Positions 7,737-16,081 are shown, counted from the stretch's first letter. The stretch is DNA of 18,673 nt from an uncultured Bacteroidota bacterium (GCA_903879995.1 CAIRNW010000130.1:1-18673); one strand, 5' to 3'. Program-made: numbers and translations. The notes: a model not told the origin generated them from the sequence alone.

Positions 7737-8141
7737 TTATTCTTTTTCTTCAGAATCATTCAACAATTCTCTTTCAATCTCTTCCATCTGCAAGATATCC
7801 CATGCCTCGCTTTCTGTAGGGGTGATATTCATCATCTCGTAAACACCTGCTTGCGAAAGAGCGGCCTCTACCGACGGTTGTAAGCCACAATAAACAAATG
7901 AATGATGTTGCGCATAGAATTCTTGTTGAATTGAAGCCAGTGATGTTGAGGTTTCTTTTTCAATTTCTTGTACCTCAGACATGACCACTACCAGGTGGGT
8001 GAACGATTCGGCCGATGAACTGTCAGCTTCATGCCCTTTTTTGAGAATTTCCAAGAATTCGGCTGCCAACCTAGCAGTTAAAACGGGCTCAAGAATGGTT
8101 ACAACTTTGAAACGTTCTTTGGTATCAATTTTGATTCTCAT
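7737..8141 (-). CDS. STAS-domain-like protein (anti-anti-sigma-like)
   Basis: A 134-residue protein that I read as a divergent STAS domain, the fold of SpoIIAA-type anti-sigma factor antagonists. It has the expected order: an N-terminal strand set (KIDTKERFKVVTILE), a helix (TARLAAEFLEILKKG), the central strand THLVVVMSEV (48-57), the loop-helix ETSTSLASIQQEFYA (63-77), strand SFVYCGL (81-87), and helix SVEAALSQAGV. The canonical D-S-S-G phosphoacceptor loop is replaced by E-T-S-T-S (63-67), with S65 nearest the usual phosphoserine by my alignment. The C-terminus is strongly acidic (EEIERELLNDSEEKE). It precedes rnz by 13 bases, so the two are probably co-transcribed. No partner kinase or sigma factor lies nearby, and the function is unknown. 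Confidence 0.65.
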   Translation of the reverse strand: MRIKIDTKERFKVVTILEPVLTARLAAEFLEILKKGHEADSSSAESFTHLVVVMSEVQEIEKETSTSLASIQQEFYAQHHSFVYCGLQPSVEAALSQAGVYEMMNITPTESEAWDILQMEEIERELLNDSEEKE

Positions 8142-8244
8142 AGACTTGGATCGGAGAATGGTTTATTAACAGGGGTTTATAACTGCCTCATTACCCTTCC
8201 CGAAATTATTCGTTAATATTGTAACAACAGTAATATTCTGTAAA

Positions 8245-10779
8245 ATGGATAATAATTTTTCAGCACAGGTCAAGGAAATTATCTCCTTCAGTAGGGAGGA
8301 AGCATTGCGTTTGGGCAATGATTTCATTGGTACTGAGCACTTACTCTTAGGAATGATTCGTGAGGGTGAAAACACAGCTGTACGTATTCTAAAGAGTTTT
8401 AATGTGGATTTGTATGAACTCAGAAAGGAAATCGAGTTGGCTGTAAAAGATAAAACCGGAAAGAATGTAGCGAATATCAATTCACTGCCCCTGACAAAGC
8501 AAGCAGAGAAAGTGATACGTGTTACAGTATTAGAGGCAAAGGCTTTAAAAAGTAATACGGTTGAAACGGAACACTTGATGCTTTCCATTTTGAAGAACAA
8601 GGAAAATATTGCCACACAAATACTTAACCAGTTTGATGTGGACTACGATTTATTCCGACAAGAATTGGGTATTGTAAAATCAAATGAACCGCGTGCTGAA
8701 TTTCCTGAGGAAAATGAAGAGGAATTTGAGGAAGAAAAAAAATCGGGCTCTTTGAAATCTGCGCCCAAGTCTACGGGTACTACCAAGAGTAAAACGCCCG
8801 TTCTCGATAATTTTGGACGTGATATTACAAGAATGGCGGAAATGGGAACACTGGATCCCATCGTGGGAAGAGAAAAAGAGATTGAAAGAGTATCTCAAAT
8901 TCTTTCTCGACGCAAGAAGAATAATCCTATTCTAATTGGGGAGCCCGGCGTTGGTAAAACTGCCATCGTGGAGGGGCTGGCACTGCGTATTGTTCAACGC
9001 AAAGTTTCTCGTGTACTATTTGATAAGCGTGTTATTTCACTAGACCTGGCTGCTTTAGTAGCGGGTACCAAATACCGTGGACAATTTGAAGAGCGAATGA
9101 AGGCGATCATGAACGAATTAGAAAAGAATCGAGATGTGATCCTTTTTATTGATGAGTTACATACAATTGTAGGTGCGGGTGGGGCTAGTGGATCGCTGGA
9201 TGCTAGTAATATTTTTAAGCCTGCATTAGCCCGGGGAGAACTCCAATGCATTGGTGCCTCAACCTTGGATGAATACCGTATGCATATAGAGAAAGATGGC
9301 GCATTGGATCGTCGTTTTCAGAAAGTGATCATTGATCCACCTAGTGTTGACGATACCATTCAGATCTTAAATAATATCAAGAATAAATACGAGGATTATC
9401 ATAATGTAAACTATGACCAGCAAGCAATCGATGCGTGTGTAAAGCTCAGTGACCGATATATTACAGACCGCCTGCTGCCTGATAAGGCTATTGACGTCTT
9501 AGATGAAGTAGGTGCTAGAGTTCACTTGAAAAATATCAATGTTCCGCCGTCTATCACAGAGCTGGAACAGAAAATCGAGGAAGTAAAAGTTGAAAAAAAT
9601 AAAGTAGTAAAAAGTCAAAAGTTTGAAGAAGCCGCTTCGCTTCGCGATACGGAAAAAAAGTTGCAGGAGGAATTAGAGCGTGCTAAGGGTGAATGGGAGG
9701 AAGAGAGCAAGCATCGTAAATTCCCTATTGGTGAGGAAGATATTGCAGAGGTGATCAGTATGATGACGGGTATACCAGTCAAGCGAATGGTACAAGCAGA
9801 GACGGAGAAGCTGCGTCGTATGGCGGATGATATGCGTGGCATGGTGATTGGTCAGGATGAAGCCATTCAAAAAGTGGTAAAAGCAATTCAGCGTAATCGA
9901 GTGGGTTTAAAGGATCCTAAGAAACCCATTGGAACCTTTATTTTTCTAGGCCCAACGGGTGTTGGTAAAACAGAGCTGGCCCGTGCTTTGGCACGTCACC
10001 TTTTTGATTCGGAGGATTCCCTCATCCGGATTGATATGAGTGAGTATATGGAAAAATTTACTGTGAGTCGTTTAATTGGGGCACCTCCAGGCTATGTGGG
10101 GTATGAAGAGGGTGGTCAGTTGACGGAACGAGTTCGTCGTAAACCTTATAGTGTAATTCTTTTGGATGAAATCGAAAAAGCGCATCCCGACATCTACAAT
10201 ATTTTATTGCAAGTTTTGGATGATGGATTATTGACGGATGGATTAGGTAGAAAAGTAGATTTCAAAAACACGTTAATTATCATGACCTCTAACATTGGGG
10301 TAAGACAACTCAAGGATTTTGGAACTGGGGTTGGCTTTACCACCACTGCTAAGATGGAATCCGAGGATGAAGCCAATAAAGCTGTGATTGAAAAAGCACT
10401 GAAGAAAACATTTTCACCGGAGTTTTTAAACCGTATTGACGATGTTATCATATTCAACAGCCTGACACGTGAAAACATCTTTAATATCATTGATATCCTG
10501 ATGAAGGGGGTGATGAAGCGATTGACTAACCTTGGATTTAGTTTAGAGCTCACCGAAAAAGCAAAAAGCTTTTTGGCGGACAAGGGGTATGATGTTCAAT
10601 TTGGTGCCAGACCACTACATCGGGCTATTCAGAAGTATTTGGAAGATCCACTAGCCGAGGAAATTTTGAACCTCAATGTAAAAGAAGGCGATGTGCTGAT
10701 TGCGGATACCGATGAACAACAAACAAAATTGTTCTTCACTTTCAAGGAAAGAGCTTCCGCACCTACACAGGCCTCCTGA
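8245..10779 (+). CDS. clpC: ATP-dependent Clp protease ATP-binding subunit ClpC
   Basis: An 844-residue Hsp100 AAA+ unfoldase that feeds substrates to ClpP. Two Clp N-terminal repeats occupy about 1-145, followed by an acidic linker ([18 protein letters not shown], about 151-165). AAA-1 has Walker A GEPGVGKT at 232-239 and Walker B LFIDELHT. The UVR-type middle domain spans about 440-480 ([18 protein letters not shown]), which marks ClpC rather than ClpB or ClpA. AAA-2 has Walker A GPTGVGKT near 569-576 and the sensor region [14 protein letters not shown] tripeptide near residue 695 fits the ClpP-docking loop. In the 103-base gap upstream a TAATATTG at 8214-8221 resembles a -7 element, without a good -33. 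There are no mcsA, mcsB or ctsR neighbours. The gene is followed at once by cmk. Confidence 0.97.
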   Translation: MDNNFSAQVKEIISFSREEALRLGNDFIGTEHLLLGMIREGENTAVRILKSFNVDLYELRKEIELAVKDKTGKNVANINSLPLTKQAEKVIRVTVLEAKALKSNTVETEHLMLSILKNKENIATQILNQFDVDYDLFRQELGIVKSNEPRAEFPEENEEEFEEEKKSGSLKSAPKSTGTTKSKTPVLDNFGRDITRMAEMGTLDPIVGREKEIERVSQILSRRKKNNPILIGEPGVGKTAIVEGLALRIVQRKVSRVLFDKRVISLDLAALVAGTKYRGQFEERMKAIMNELEKNRDVILFIDELHTIVGAGGASGSLDASNIFKPALARGELQCIGASTLDEYRMHIEKDGALDRRFQKVIIDPPSVDDTIQILNNIKNKYEDYHNVNYDQQAIDACVKLSDRYITDRLLPDKAIDVLDEVGARVHLKNINVPPSITELEQKIEEVKVEKNKVVKSQKFEEAASLRDTEKKLQEELERAKGEWEEESKHRKFPIGEEDIAEVISMMTGIPVKRMVQAETEKLRRMADDMRGMVIGQDEAIQKVVKAIQRNRVGLKDPKKPIGTFIFLGPTGVGKTELARALARHLFDSEDSLIRIDMSEYMEKFTVSRLIGAPPGYVGYEEGGQLTERVRRKPYSVILLDEIEKAHPDIYNILLQVLDDGLLTDGLGRKVDFKNTLIIMTSNIGVRQLKDFGTGVGFTTTAKMESEDEANKAVIEKALKKTFSPEFLNRIDDVIIFNSLTRENIFNIIDILMKGVMKRLTNLGFSLELTEKAKSFLADKGYDVQFGARPLHRAIQKYLEDPLAEEILNLNVKEGDVLIADTDEQQTKLFFTFKERASAPTQAS

Positions 10780-10785
10780 TTGCTA

Positions 10786-11484
10786 ATGTCAGATCAAAAG
10801 ATCATTATTACCCTGGATGGGTGGTCCAGCTGTGGTAAAAGCACGCTGGCTAAGGCGCTGGCTGCTGCCTTGGGCTATGTGTTTGTGGACAGTGGTGCCA
10901 TGTATCGTGCCATTACACTTTTTTTTATTAGGCATCAAGTAAATATTGCTGACCCTCTTGCCGTTGAAAAAGCATTAGGGTCTATCCAACTGCATTTTGT
11001 CTTTAATCCTTCAAGAGGCGCTAGTGATATTGTATTGAATGGGGAGAATGTGGAGGCTTTAATTCGGGAAATGGCGGTTGCCTCCCGTGTTAGCGAAGTT
11101 GCAGCACTGGCCCGCGTACGTCAATTTGCGGTTCAGCAACAACAACGATTGGGTAAGGAAAAAGGAATTGTTATGGATGGCCGAGACATTGGAACTGTTG
11201 TTTTTCCGCAAGCCGAATTGAAGATTTTCATGACCGCCGATAAAGAAATTCGAGTACAACGTCGGTTGAAGGAATTGCAAGCTACTAATCCAGCCATTAC
11301 GGTTGACATGGTTCGTGAAAATCTTGAGCAACGTGATTACCTCGATGCAAATAGAACGGAAAGCCCCCTGCGACAGGCAACTGATGCCCGCGTGTTGGAT
11401 AACTCTAAGCTGAGTCCGTCACAGCAATTTGAAATGGCCTTGCTCTGGGCGCGGGAAGCAATTCGTAAAGCCAATGCTCAATAA
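10786..11484 (+). CDS. cmk: Cytidylate kinase
   Basis: A 232-residue CMP/dCMP kinase that makes CDP or dCDP from ATP. The P-loop is DGWSSCGKST at 11-20, an S-S-C-G-K-S form in place of the usual P-S-G-S-G-K. FVDSGAMYRA follows, then VMDGRDIGTVVFP, KIFMTA, the lid RRLKELQ and the RDYLDANRTESPL block. The ATG at 10786 follows the clpC stop by 6 bases. A TTG at 10780 is also in frame but adds only two residues. Co-transcription with clpC is likely. The stop codon directly abuts the stop of the convergent FKBP gene, with no terminator between. Confidence 0.95.
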   Translation: MSDQKIIITLDGWSSCGKSTLAKALAAALGYVFVDSGAMYRAITLFFIRHQVNIADPLAVEKALGSIQLHFVFNPSRGASDIVLNGENVEALIREMAVASRVSEVAALARVRQFAVQQQQRLGKEKGIVMDGRDIGTVVFPQAELKIFMTADKEIRVQRRLKELQATNPAITVDMVRENLEQRDYLDANRTESPLRQATDARVLDNSKLSPSQQFEMALLWAREAIRKANAQ

Positions 11485-12231
11485 CTAGCTTTTCCTTTTC
11501 ACTCCAATTAGCTCTACCTCAAATAACAAGGCAGATCCACCTGGTATGGACATATAGTCATATTCGCCATATCCAAGCTGATAGGGGATATAGAATTTAT
11601 ATTTAGCCCCCACTTTCATTAATTGTAAGCCCTCGGTCCAACCCTTGATCACTCCATTGAGTGGAAAAGTAATGGGTTGACCACGATCATAGGAATTGTC
11701 AAAACCTCTTCCGTCAATAAACGTACCTCTATAATGGCAGGTAACAGAATCTGTAGCCGCAGGGCTTTCGCCAGTACCTGCAGTGAGAACTTCATACTGT
11801 AAGCCACTCTCCGTGGTTATCACACCTGCTCTTTTTTTATTCTCTGCTAAAAATTTTTCTCCAGCTTCTTTGTTTTGTTTTGATTTTTCACTTTGTAAAC
11901 GAGTCATATAAGTGTTTAAAAGGGTGTTTGAAATTGTATTGTCAAGCAATGGGGTACGTCCGCTTAAGAAATCAGTTACTGCTGCTCCTAATAAAGCTCC
12001 ATTTAATTGTGAAACGCCTTGCGATTGATAATAGCTGGCAAGACTCACTCCTAGAGCATAACTGACTGAATCGAGCTCATTTTTTAATACAGGTTCAGCG
12101 GGTTTTGTCGCTACGGCCTTTACTGCCGGGGTAGTAGTTTTTTTAACTGGAGTAGGGGTAGTAGTTTTCTTGGTTTGACCAAAGGAAGCTACTGTGCCAA
12201 AGAATAGAAAAGTAAAGAGTAATTTTTTCAT
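11485..12231 (-). CDS. Secreted FKBP-type peptidyl-prolyl cis-trans isomerase
   Basis: A 248-residue exported prolyl isomerase. Residues 1-19 form a signal peptide (MKKLLFTFLFFGTVASFGQ) with likely cleavage after Gly18 and no lipobox cysteine. A Lys/Thr/Pro-rich linker (20-45) contains a 9-residue repeat beginning KKTTTP. The FKBP N-terminal dimerisation domain spans about 52-135 (LDSVSYALGVSLASYYQSQG), and the catalytic FKBP domain about 142-245. Pocket residues are present: CHYRG (Y167), GFDNSYDRG (F177, D178), VIKGW (V194, I195, W198), LGYGE (Y221) and LLFEVEL (F237). This is the Mip/FkpA architecture, expected in the periplasm, and it helps fold envelope proteins. It is divergently transcribed from the thioesterase gene over a 74-base gap. 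Confidence 0.93.
   Translation of the reverse strand: MKKLLFTFLFFGTVASFGQTKKTTTPTPVKKTTTPAVKAVATKPAEPVLKNELDSVSYALGVSLASYYQSQGVSQLNGALLGAAVTDFLSGRTPLLDNTISNTLLNTYMTRLQSEKSKQNKEAGEKFLAENKKRAGVITTESGLQYEVLTAGTGESPAATDSVTCHYRGTFIDGRGFDNSYDRGQPITFPLNGVIKGWTEGLQLMKVGAKYKFYIPYQLGYGEYDYMSIPGGSALLFEVELIGVKRKS
12128..12168 (-). repeat. 27-base-period direct repeat in the FKBP linker
   Basis: GGGGTAGTAGTTTT occurs at 12128-12141 and again at 12155-12168 (plus-strand reading), exactly 27 bases apart. In the minus-strand gene this is an in-frame 9-codon repeat giving two KKTTTP motifs in the proline/threonine-rich linker. Such a linker repeat can expand or contract without disrupting the frame. Confidence 0.6.
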
Positions 12232-12247
12232 ATGTTAAGTGTGTTTG

Positions 12248-12255
12248 CAAAGGTA
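12248..12255 (-). promoter_or_regulatory. -7 promoter element for the FKBP gene
   Basis: TACCTTTG on the minus strand matches the TAnnTTTG consensus and lies 16 bases ahead of the FKBP ATG, giving a leader of roughly 10 bases. No clear TTTG is found 19-21 bases further upstream. Confidence 0.5.
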
Positions 12256-12293
12256 ATGGCTGGCTATTAAATTAACACCATATTGAAAGCAAT

Positions 12294-12301
12294 TACCTTT
12301 G
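12294..12301 (+). promoter_or_regulatory. -7 promoter element for the thioesterase gene
   Basis: TACCTTTG on the plus strand matches TAnnTTTG and ends just 4 bases before the ATG at 12306. If used, transcription would start at or next to the start codon, giving a leaderless mRNA. A -33 element is not evident. Confidence 0.45.
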
Positions 12302-12305
12302 CACG

Positions 12306-12752
12306 ATGAACTATAAATTGCCCCTCCAACTTCGTTGGGCTGATATTGACGCTAACTTTCATGTCCGTCATTCGGTTTATTATGATTGGGCTGCTCTTTG
12401 CCGTATTTCATTTATGCATGAAAAGGGCTTGACGGAGTCTGTCTATCACCAATTTAATATGGGCCCCATTCTTTTTAGAGAGGAATGTCGATTCAGAAGA
12501 GAAATCAGGATGGGCGATTCGATTGCAATTGATCTGGAGTTGGTCAATGCACGACGCGATTTTTCTCGTTGGACCATTCAACACTCCATTTGGAAATCTT
12601 CCTCCGTTGAAGCAGCTCGGTTAACGGTTGAGGGAGCCTTTATTGACCTTCATCTCCGAAAGCTTGCCATTCCTCCCTCTTTGGCTCAAGTTGTTTTTGA
12701 ACAAATGCCTCGATCCTCCAATTTTCAATGGAGCGATACAGCCAATCCCTAA
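12306..12752 (+). CDS. Hotdog-fold acyl-CoA thioesterase (4HBT family)
   Basis: A 148-residue single-domain hotdog protein of the 4-hydroxybenzoyl-CoA thioesterase group, expected to hydrolyse an acyl-CoA or acyl-ACP thioester in the cytoplasm. The signature LRWADIDANFHVRHSVYYDW (9-28) corresponds to the usual RW.D.DanGHVNN.vY. D15 is the likely catalytic acid, while the customary G-H-V-x-N has become F-H-V-R-H. The strand block GPILFREECRFRREIRMGD, equivalent to the family's second motif, supports the fold. The substrate cannot be read from sequence. Its stop overlaps the stop of the convergent exonuclease gene by 4 bases. Confidence 0.85.
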   Translation: MNYKLPLQLRWADIDANFHVRHSVYYDWAALCRISFMHEKGLTESVYHQFNMGPILFREECRFRREIRMGDSIAIDLELVNARRDFSRWTIQHSIWKSSSVEAARLTVEGAFIDLHLRKLAIPPSLAQVVFEQMPRSSNFQWSDTANP

Positions 12753-14113
12753 AGGGGTTTAATTTTTTCAGGAAAACTCTCTTTAAAAAGTCGAATTGTT
12801 TTTTGAATGGTGCTGTTGTTTCGGTAAGGGGTCAGGTAGTTTTTTACGTCTGTTGTATTTTGTACTGCTACGTTAGTTGGAATATAACCCATTCCATAAA
12901 AGCTTCCCTTTTCAATCAATACACAGGACGTCTCTTTATTGTTTCTTCCTTTGTCAATAATCATGTAGTTCTCAGCTGCAATTAATTCTTCGAGGGCACT
13001 ATCCACGCGTTGGTTATAAGAAGCTGCTTTTTCTTTTTTTACACAAGCCCCTTTGCAATTGGCAGCAAATTCTCCCGCACAAGCGCCGGAAGTCTGTTGC
13101 ATGAAACAGAGTCGAAGACATAAGTGGTGTGAACGTGCAATTTTTCGGATGATGGCTTGACCTTCAGCAAGCGTATACAAATGTAAAAGGGAGGACACAT
13201 TTTTTTTTATTTTATCCACGGCTATTCTCTTGTAGCCGTGTTGATCTTCAAAAACAAATATTCCAAATATGTCTTCTCTTTTTTTCTGTGCTGCATTGTA
13301 ACGGGGCCACCGGTGTTTGATTTCAGCGGACTCCAAGAGTGATGCCATCAAGGGAGTGGCGCATTCTTGGTAAGTGATCCGATATACGTTTCTGATAAAT
13401 TTTTGTTTTTGCCAAGTGGGCGCATCGTTGCTAAAATGACTATTAACCCGGTAACGTATATTGATGGCTTTTCCAACATACACTATTTTATCTTTTTTAT
13501 CATGGAAATAATAAACGCCAGGTTTGGTAGGTAGTCGATCAAAATCTGCTCGTTGAACATGAGGAGGTAGTATCCACTCTTTTGAATTTCGTTTTAAGCT
13601 TTTTGCAATTTGGTTGGATTTGTCCTCGTGTAATAATTTTTTAAAGAGTGCAACCGTGGCGGCTGTATCTCCACCGGCGCGGTGTCTATTTTCTAAAGAA
13701 ATGCCCAAGGATCGACACAGTTTACCCAAACTGTAAGATGGATAGCCCGGTAAGATTTGTCGGCTTAATCGAACGGTACAAAGTTTGGAGCAATTGAGCT
13801 CAAAACCGTCGGATTTAAGTTGCGCTTTTACAAATGAGTAATCGAATTGTACATTATGGGCTACAAAAATCTGGCCTTGCAATAAGCTGAAAACTCGTTC
13901 GGCTATAGCAGAAAATGGAGGTGCGTTCGCCACCATTTGGTTGGTGATTCCTGTCATTTGCTGGATAAACGGCGGGATGGGTTGTAATGGATTCACCAGC
14001 GACTCAAATTTCTCCACCACTTCAATTCCATCAAATACATGTATGGCAATTTCTGTGATTCCATTTGCGGCTGCATAGGAGCCTGTGGTTTCAATGTCTA
14101 CAATTGCGTACAT
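12749..14113 (-). CDS. DEDDh exonuclease / GIY-YIG nuclease fusion with UvrC-like cysteine motif
   Basis: A 454-residue fusion. Residues 1-165 are a DnaQ-type 3'-5' exonuclease: IVDIETTG (D6, E8), HNVQFDY (D91) and HRAGGD (H144, D149) give the complete DEDDh set. Residues about 195-275 are a GIY-YIG domain of the UvrC/Cho type: PGVYYF, VYVGKA, R220/R222, LLESAEIK (E261) and RYN (N273) are all present. Residues 330-360 hold LRLC...GAC...NCKGAC, with C336-x8-C345-x7-C353-x3-C357. The last two spacings equal those of the UvrC iron-sulfur motif. The C-terminal 90 residues have no domain I recognise; UvrB-binding and RNase H-like UvrC halves are absent. The likely role is a DNA repair nuclease akin to Cho, cutting at damage and trimming the end. 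The exo-GIY-YIG arrangement is known in other bacteria. Confidence 0.88.
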   Translation of the reverse strand: MYAIVDIETTGSYAAANGITEIAIHVFDGIEVVEKFESLVNPLQPIPPFIQQMTGITNQMVANAPPFSAIAERVFSLLQGQIFVAHNVQFDYSFVKAQLKSDGFELNCSKLCTVRLSRQILPGYPSYSLGKLCRSLGISLENRHRAGGDTAATVALFKKLLHEDKSNQIAKSLKRNSKEWILPPHVQRADFDRLPTKPGVYYFHDKKDKIVYVGKAINIRYRVNSHFSNDAPTWQKQKFIRNVYRITYQECATPLMASLLESAEIKHRWPRYNAAQKKREDIFGIFVFEDQHGYKRIAVDKIKKNVSSLLHLYTLAEGQAIIRKIARSHHLCLRLCFMQQTSGACAGEFAANCKGACVKKEKAASYNQRVDSALEELIAAENYMIIDKGRNNKETSCVLIEKGSFYGMGYIPTNVAVQNTTDVKNYLTPYRNNSTIQKTIRLFKESFPEKIKPL

Positions 14114-14165
14114 ACAATATGCTAAATTCGTTAAAAATTAAGTGGTGTTTGAGGCAAAATTGGAG

Positions 14166-15095
14166 ATGTTTCGCAACCGGTTGGAAAAGGTAAATCGTCA
14201 TTTGGGTAAACTAGCTCGCCGGAAAAACGTAGAGGCCTACCGAATTTACGATCATGATCTTCCAGAGTTCCCGTTTTGTATTGAACGGTATGGTAGCCAA
14301 ATTTGTCTGGCAGAGTATAAGCGAAGACATGGTATGGAGGAGTCTTTTTACCATTCTTGGTTACAAGGATCCCTGCAAATTATAAGTCAGGTTTTGCAGG
14401 TTCCCTCAGAAAATATCCATCGAAGAGTGAGGCAGCGGAAGTTGGGGAGACAGGGGCAGTACCAAAAGTTAGAAGGGCAGGAGGGACTTGGTTTTTTTAG
14501 CGTGGTAGAAAACGGTCTTTCATTTTGGATCAATTTGGAGGATTATTTGGATACCGGACTTTTCCTGGATCATCGAGATACAAGACAACTGGTGCGAGAA
14601 CAAAGCATGCAAAAGCGAGTACTAAACCTCTTTGCTTACACCGGTTCTTTTTCTGTGTATGCAGCAGCCGGTGGTGCAAGTTTAGTAACCACTGTTGATT
14701 TGTCTAATACTTATCTTGATTGGGCCAAACGAAATATGCAAAGCAATGGTTTTGAGGGCTCCGCTTTTCAATATGAGAGAGCCGACGTTAAGCAATGGTT
14801 AGAGCTTGTTCCCGCTGACGCATATGATATAATAGTAATGGATCCTCCTACTTTTAGTAACAGTAAAAAAATGACTGAGATACTCGATATTCAGCAAGAT
14901 CATGTCAATCTTATTCGCGCTTGCATGCGGGTATTATCTTCCACAGGTGTGTTATACTTTAGCACCAATTATACGGGGTTTAAGTTGAATAGGGAGGCGC
15001 TGAGTGGATTTGTAATGAAGGATATTACGCGTGCAACCACCCCATTTGATTTTGAAGGAAGACTCAAGCGAGTTTGCTATACAATTCAGCAATAA
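14166..15095 (+). CDS. RlmK-like class I SAM-dependent rRNA methyltransferase
   Basis: A 309-residue methyltransferase corresponding to the C-terminal half of E. coli RlmKL, the part that makes m7G2069 in 23S rRNA. Family landmarks are NRLEKVNRHLGKLARR (4-19), AYRIYDHDLPEF (24-35), RQ.KLGRQGQYQKL (89-102), YLDTGLFLDHR (127-137), SAM motif I NLFAYTGSFSVYAA (154-167), TVDLSNTYLDWAKRN (176-190) and the motif IV DPPTFSNSKKM (226-236). The THUMP and RlmL (m2G2445) half is absent, so it is a stand-alone RlmK-type enzyme. GTG codons at 14142 and 14145 are in frame and would add eight or seven residues. I prefer the ATG at 14166, which begins where the family homology begins and has GAGG 11 bases upstream. 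A possible -7 element TAAATTCG lies at 14123-14130. Confidence 0.88.
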   Translation: MFRNRLEKVNRHLGKLARRKNVEAYRIYDHDLPEFPFCIERYGSQICLAEYKRRHGMEESFYHSWLQGSLQIISQVLQVPSENIHRRVRQRKLGRQGQYQKLEGQEGLGFFSVVENGLSFWINLEDYLDTGLFLDHRDTRQLVREQSMQKRVLNLFAYTGSFSVYAAAGGASLVTTVDLSNTYLDWAKRNMQSNGFEGSAFQYERADVKQWLELVPADAYDIIVMDPPTFSNSKKMTEILDIQQDHVNLIRACMRVLSSTGVLYFSTNYTGFKLNREALSGFVMKDITRATTPFDFEGRLKRVCYTIQQ

Positions 15096-15119
15096 AAAAA
15101 GCCCCAGTGGGGCTTTAAT
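15094..15119. terminator. Bidirectional intrinsic terminator
   Basis: An 8-bp stem (15098-15105 with 15109-15116, AAAGCCCC/GGGGCTTT) with a 3-base loop lies between the convergent methyltransferase and mdh genes. On the minus strand it ends in seven T residues, a strong stop for mdh. On the plus strand the T tract is short, so termination of the methyltransferase transcript may be weaker. Confidence 0.85.
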
Positions 15120-15136
15120 CATGTTATGAAACCGTA

Positions 15137-16066
15137 TTAAAGTGTTTTCAGCACGTCATTCATACTACGTACTGCTGCAGCACTTTTGTCAAATGCAGTT
15201 TGTTCGGCATCGTTCAATTGGAAGTCAATGATCTTATCCCAGCCATTCTTTCCAATAATAACGGGCACCCCCAAGCAAATATCATTTTGCTTGTATTCCC
15301 CATTCAAGGAAACGCAGCAGGTAAACAGTTTCTTTTCGTCTCTGACAATTGATTCTACTAATGCAGCAGCGGCAGCGCCGGGGGCATACCAGGCTGAAGT
15401 TCCAATCAAAGCTGTGAGGGTAGCACCACCAACCATGGTGTCTTTTACAATTTTATCTTGTTGCTCTTGATTTAAAAATTGGGTAACAGGCACACTATTC
15501 CAAGTAGCCATTCTAATCAATGGAATCATGGTAGTGTCACCATGTCCGCCAATCACTACCGCATTCAGATCAGAGGGGCTGCAATGTAAGTGTTGGCTAA
15601 GCTGATATTTAAAACGGCTGCTATCCAGTGTTCCACCCATTCCGATGATTCTATTTTTGGGAAGTCCGGTGGATTGAAGTGCCAGATAAGTCATCGTATC
15701 CATGGGATTACTTACCACGATGATAATTGCGTTGGGAGAATATTGCAGAATATTGGCACATACTCCCTTTACGATACCCGCATTTACACCAATTAGTTCC
15801 TCTCTGGTCATTCCTGGCTTACGAGGTAGGCCAGAAGTAATTACCACTACGTCGCTACCCGCTGTTTTTGAGTAATCGTTAGTACTACCCACAATACGTG
15901 TATCAAAACCCAATAGGGTTGCGGTTTGCATCATATCCTGCGCTTTCCCCTCGGCAATTCCCTCTTTGATGTCAAGCAATACTAGCTCTTGGCAGAGTTC
16001 TTTTCTGGCAATATTATCGGCGCAGGTGGCACCAACTGCTCCTGCTCCTACAACGGTAATTTTCAT
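15137..16066 (-). CDS. mdh: Malate dehydrogenase (LDH-like)
   Basis: A 309-residue NAD-dependent dehydrogenase that interconverts malate and oxaloacetate in the citric acid cycle. The Rossmann loop GAGAVG is at 7-12 and D32 after the second strand selects NAD. SGLPRKPGMTR (R82, R88) carries the substrate arginines; an arginine rather than glutamine at the first position favours malate over lactate. VVSNPMDTMTY (N120), R151 in LDSSRFKY, and the catalytic H175 in IGGHGDTT complete the site. The ATG at 16066 is used; a TTG at 16084 would add six residues lacking homology. It is divergent from efp and shares the 78-base region between them. Confidence 0.96.
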   Translation of the reverse strand: MKITVVGAGAVGATCADNIARKELCQELVLLDIKEGIAEGKAQDMMQTATLLGFDTRIVGSTNDYSKTAGSDVVVITSGLPRKPGMTREELIGVNAGIVKGVCANILQYSPNAIIIVVSNPMDTMTYLALQSTGLPKNRIIGMGGTLDSSRFKYQLSQHLHCSPSDLNAVVIGGHGDTTMIPLIRMATWNSVPVTQFLNQEQQDKIVKDTMVGGATLTALIGTSAWYAPGAAAAALVESIVRDEKKLFTCCVSLNGEYKQNDICLGVPVIIGKNGWDKIIDFQLNDAEQTAFDKSAAAVRSMNDVLKTL

Positions 16067-16081
16067 AGAGAAAAATTTTCG

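Larger units (their letters stand above)
12247..12302. repeat. Symmetric inverted repeat containing divergent -7 elements
   Basis: GCAAAGGTAAT at 12247-12257 and ATTACCTTTGC at 12292-12302 are perfect 11-base inverted copies separated by 34 bases. Each arm contains TACCTTTG pointing outward: toward the FKBP gene on the minus strand and toward the thioesterase gene on the plus strand. The repeat therefore looks like paired promoter elements rather than a hairpin terminator, though binding of a dimeric regulator is also possible. Confidence 0.7.

Noticed and set aside
12247..12302. Inverted repeat read as a transcription terminator
   Set aside because: A 34-base loop and no T tract argue against a terminator, and it lies between two divergent starts.
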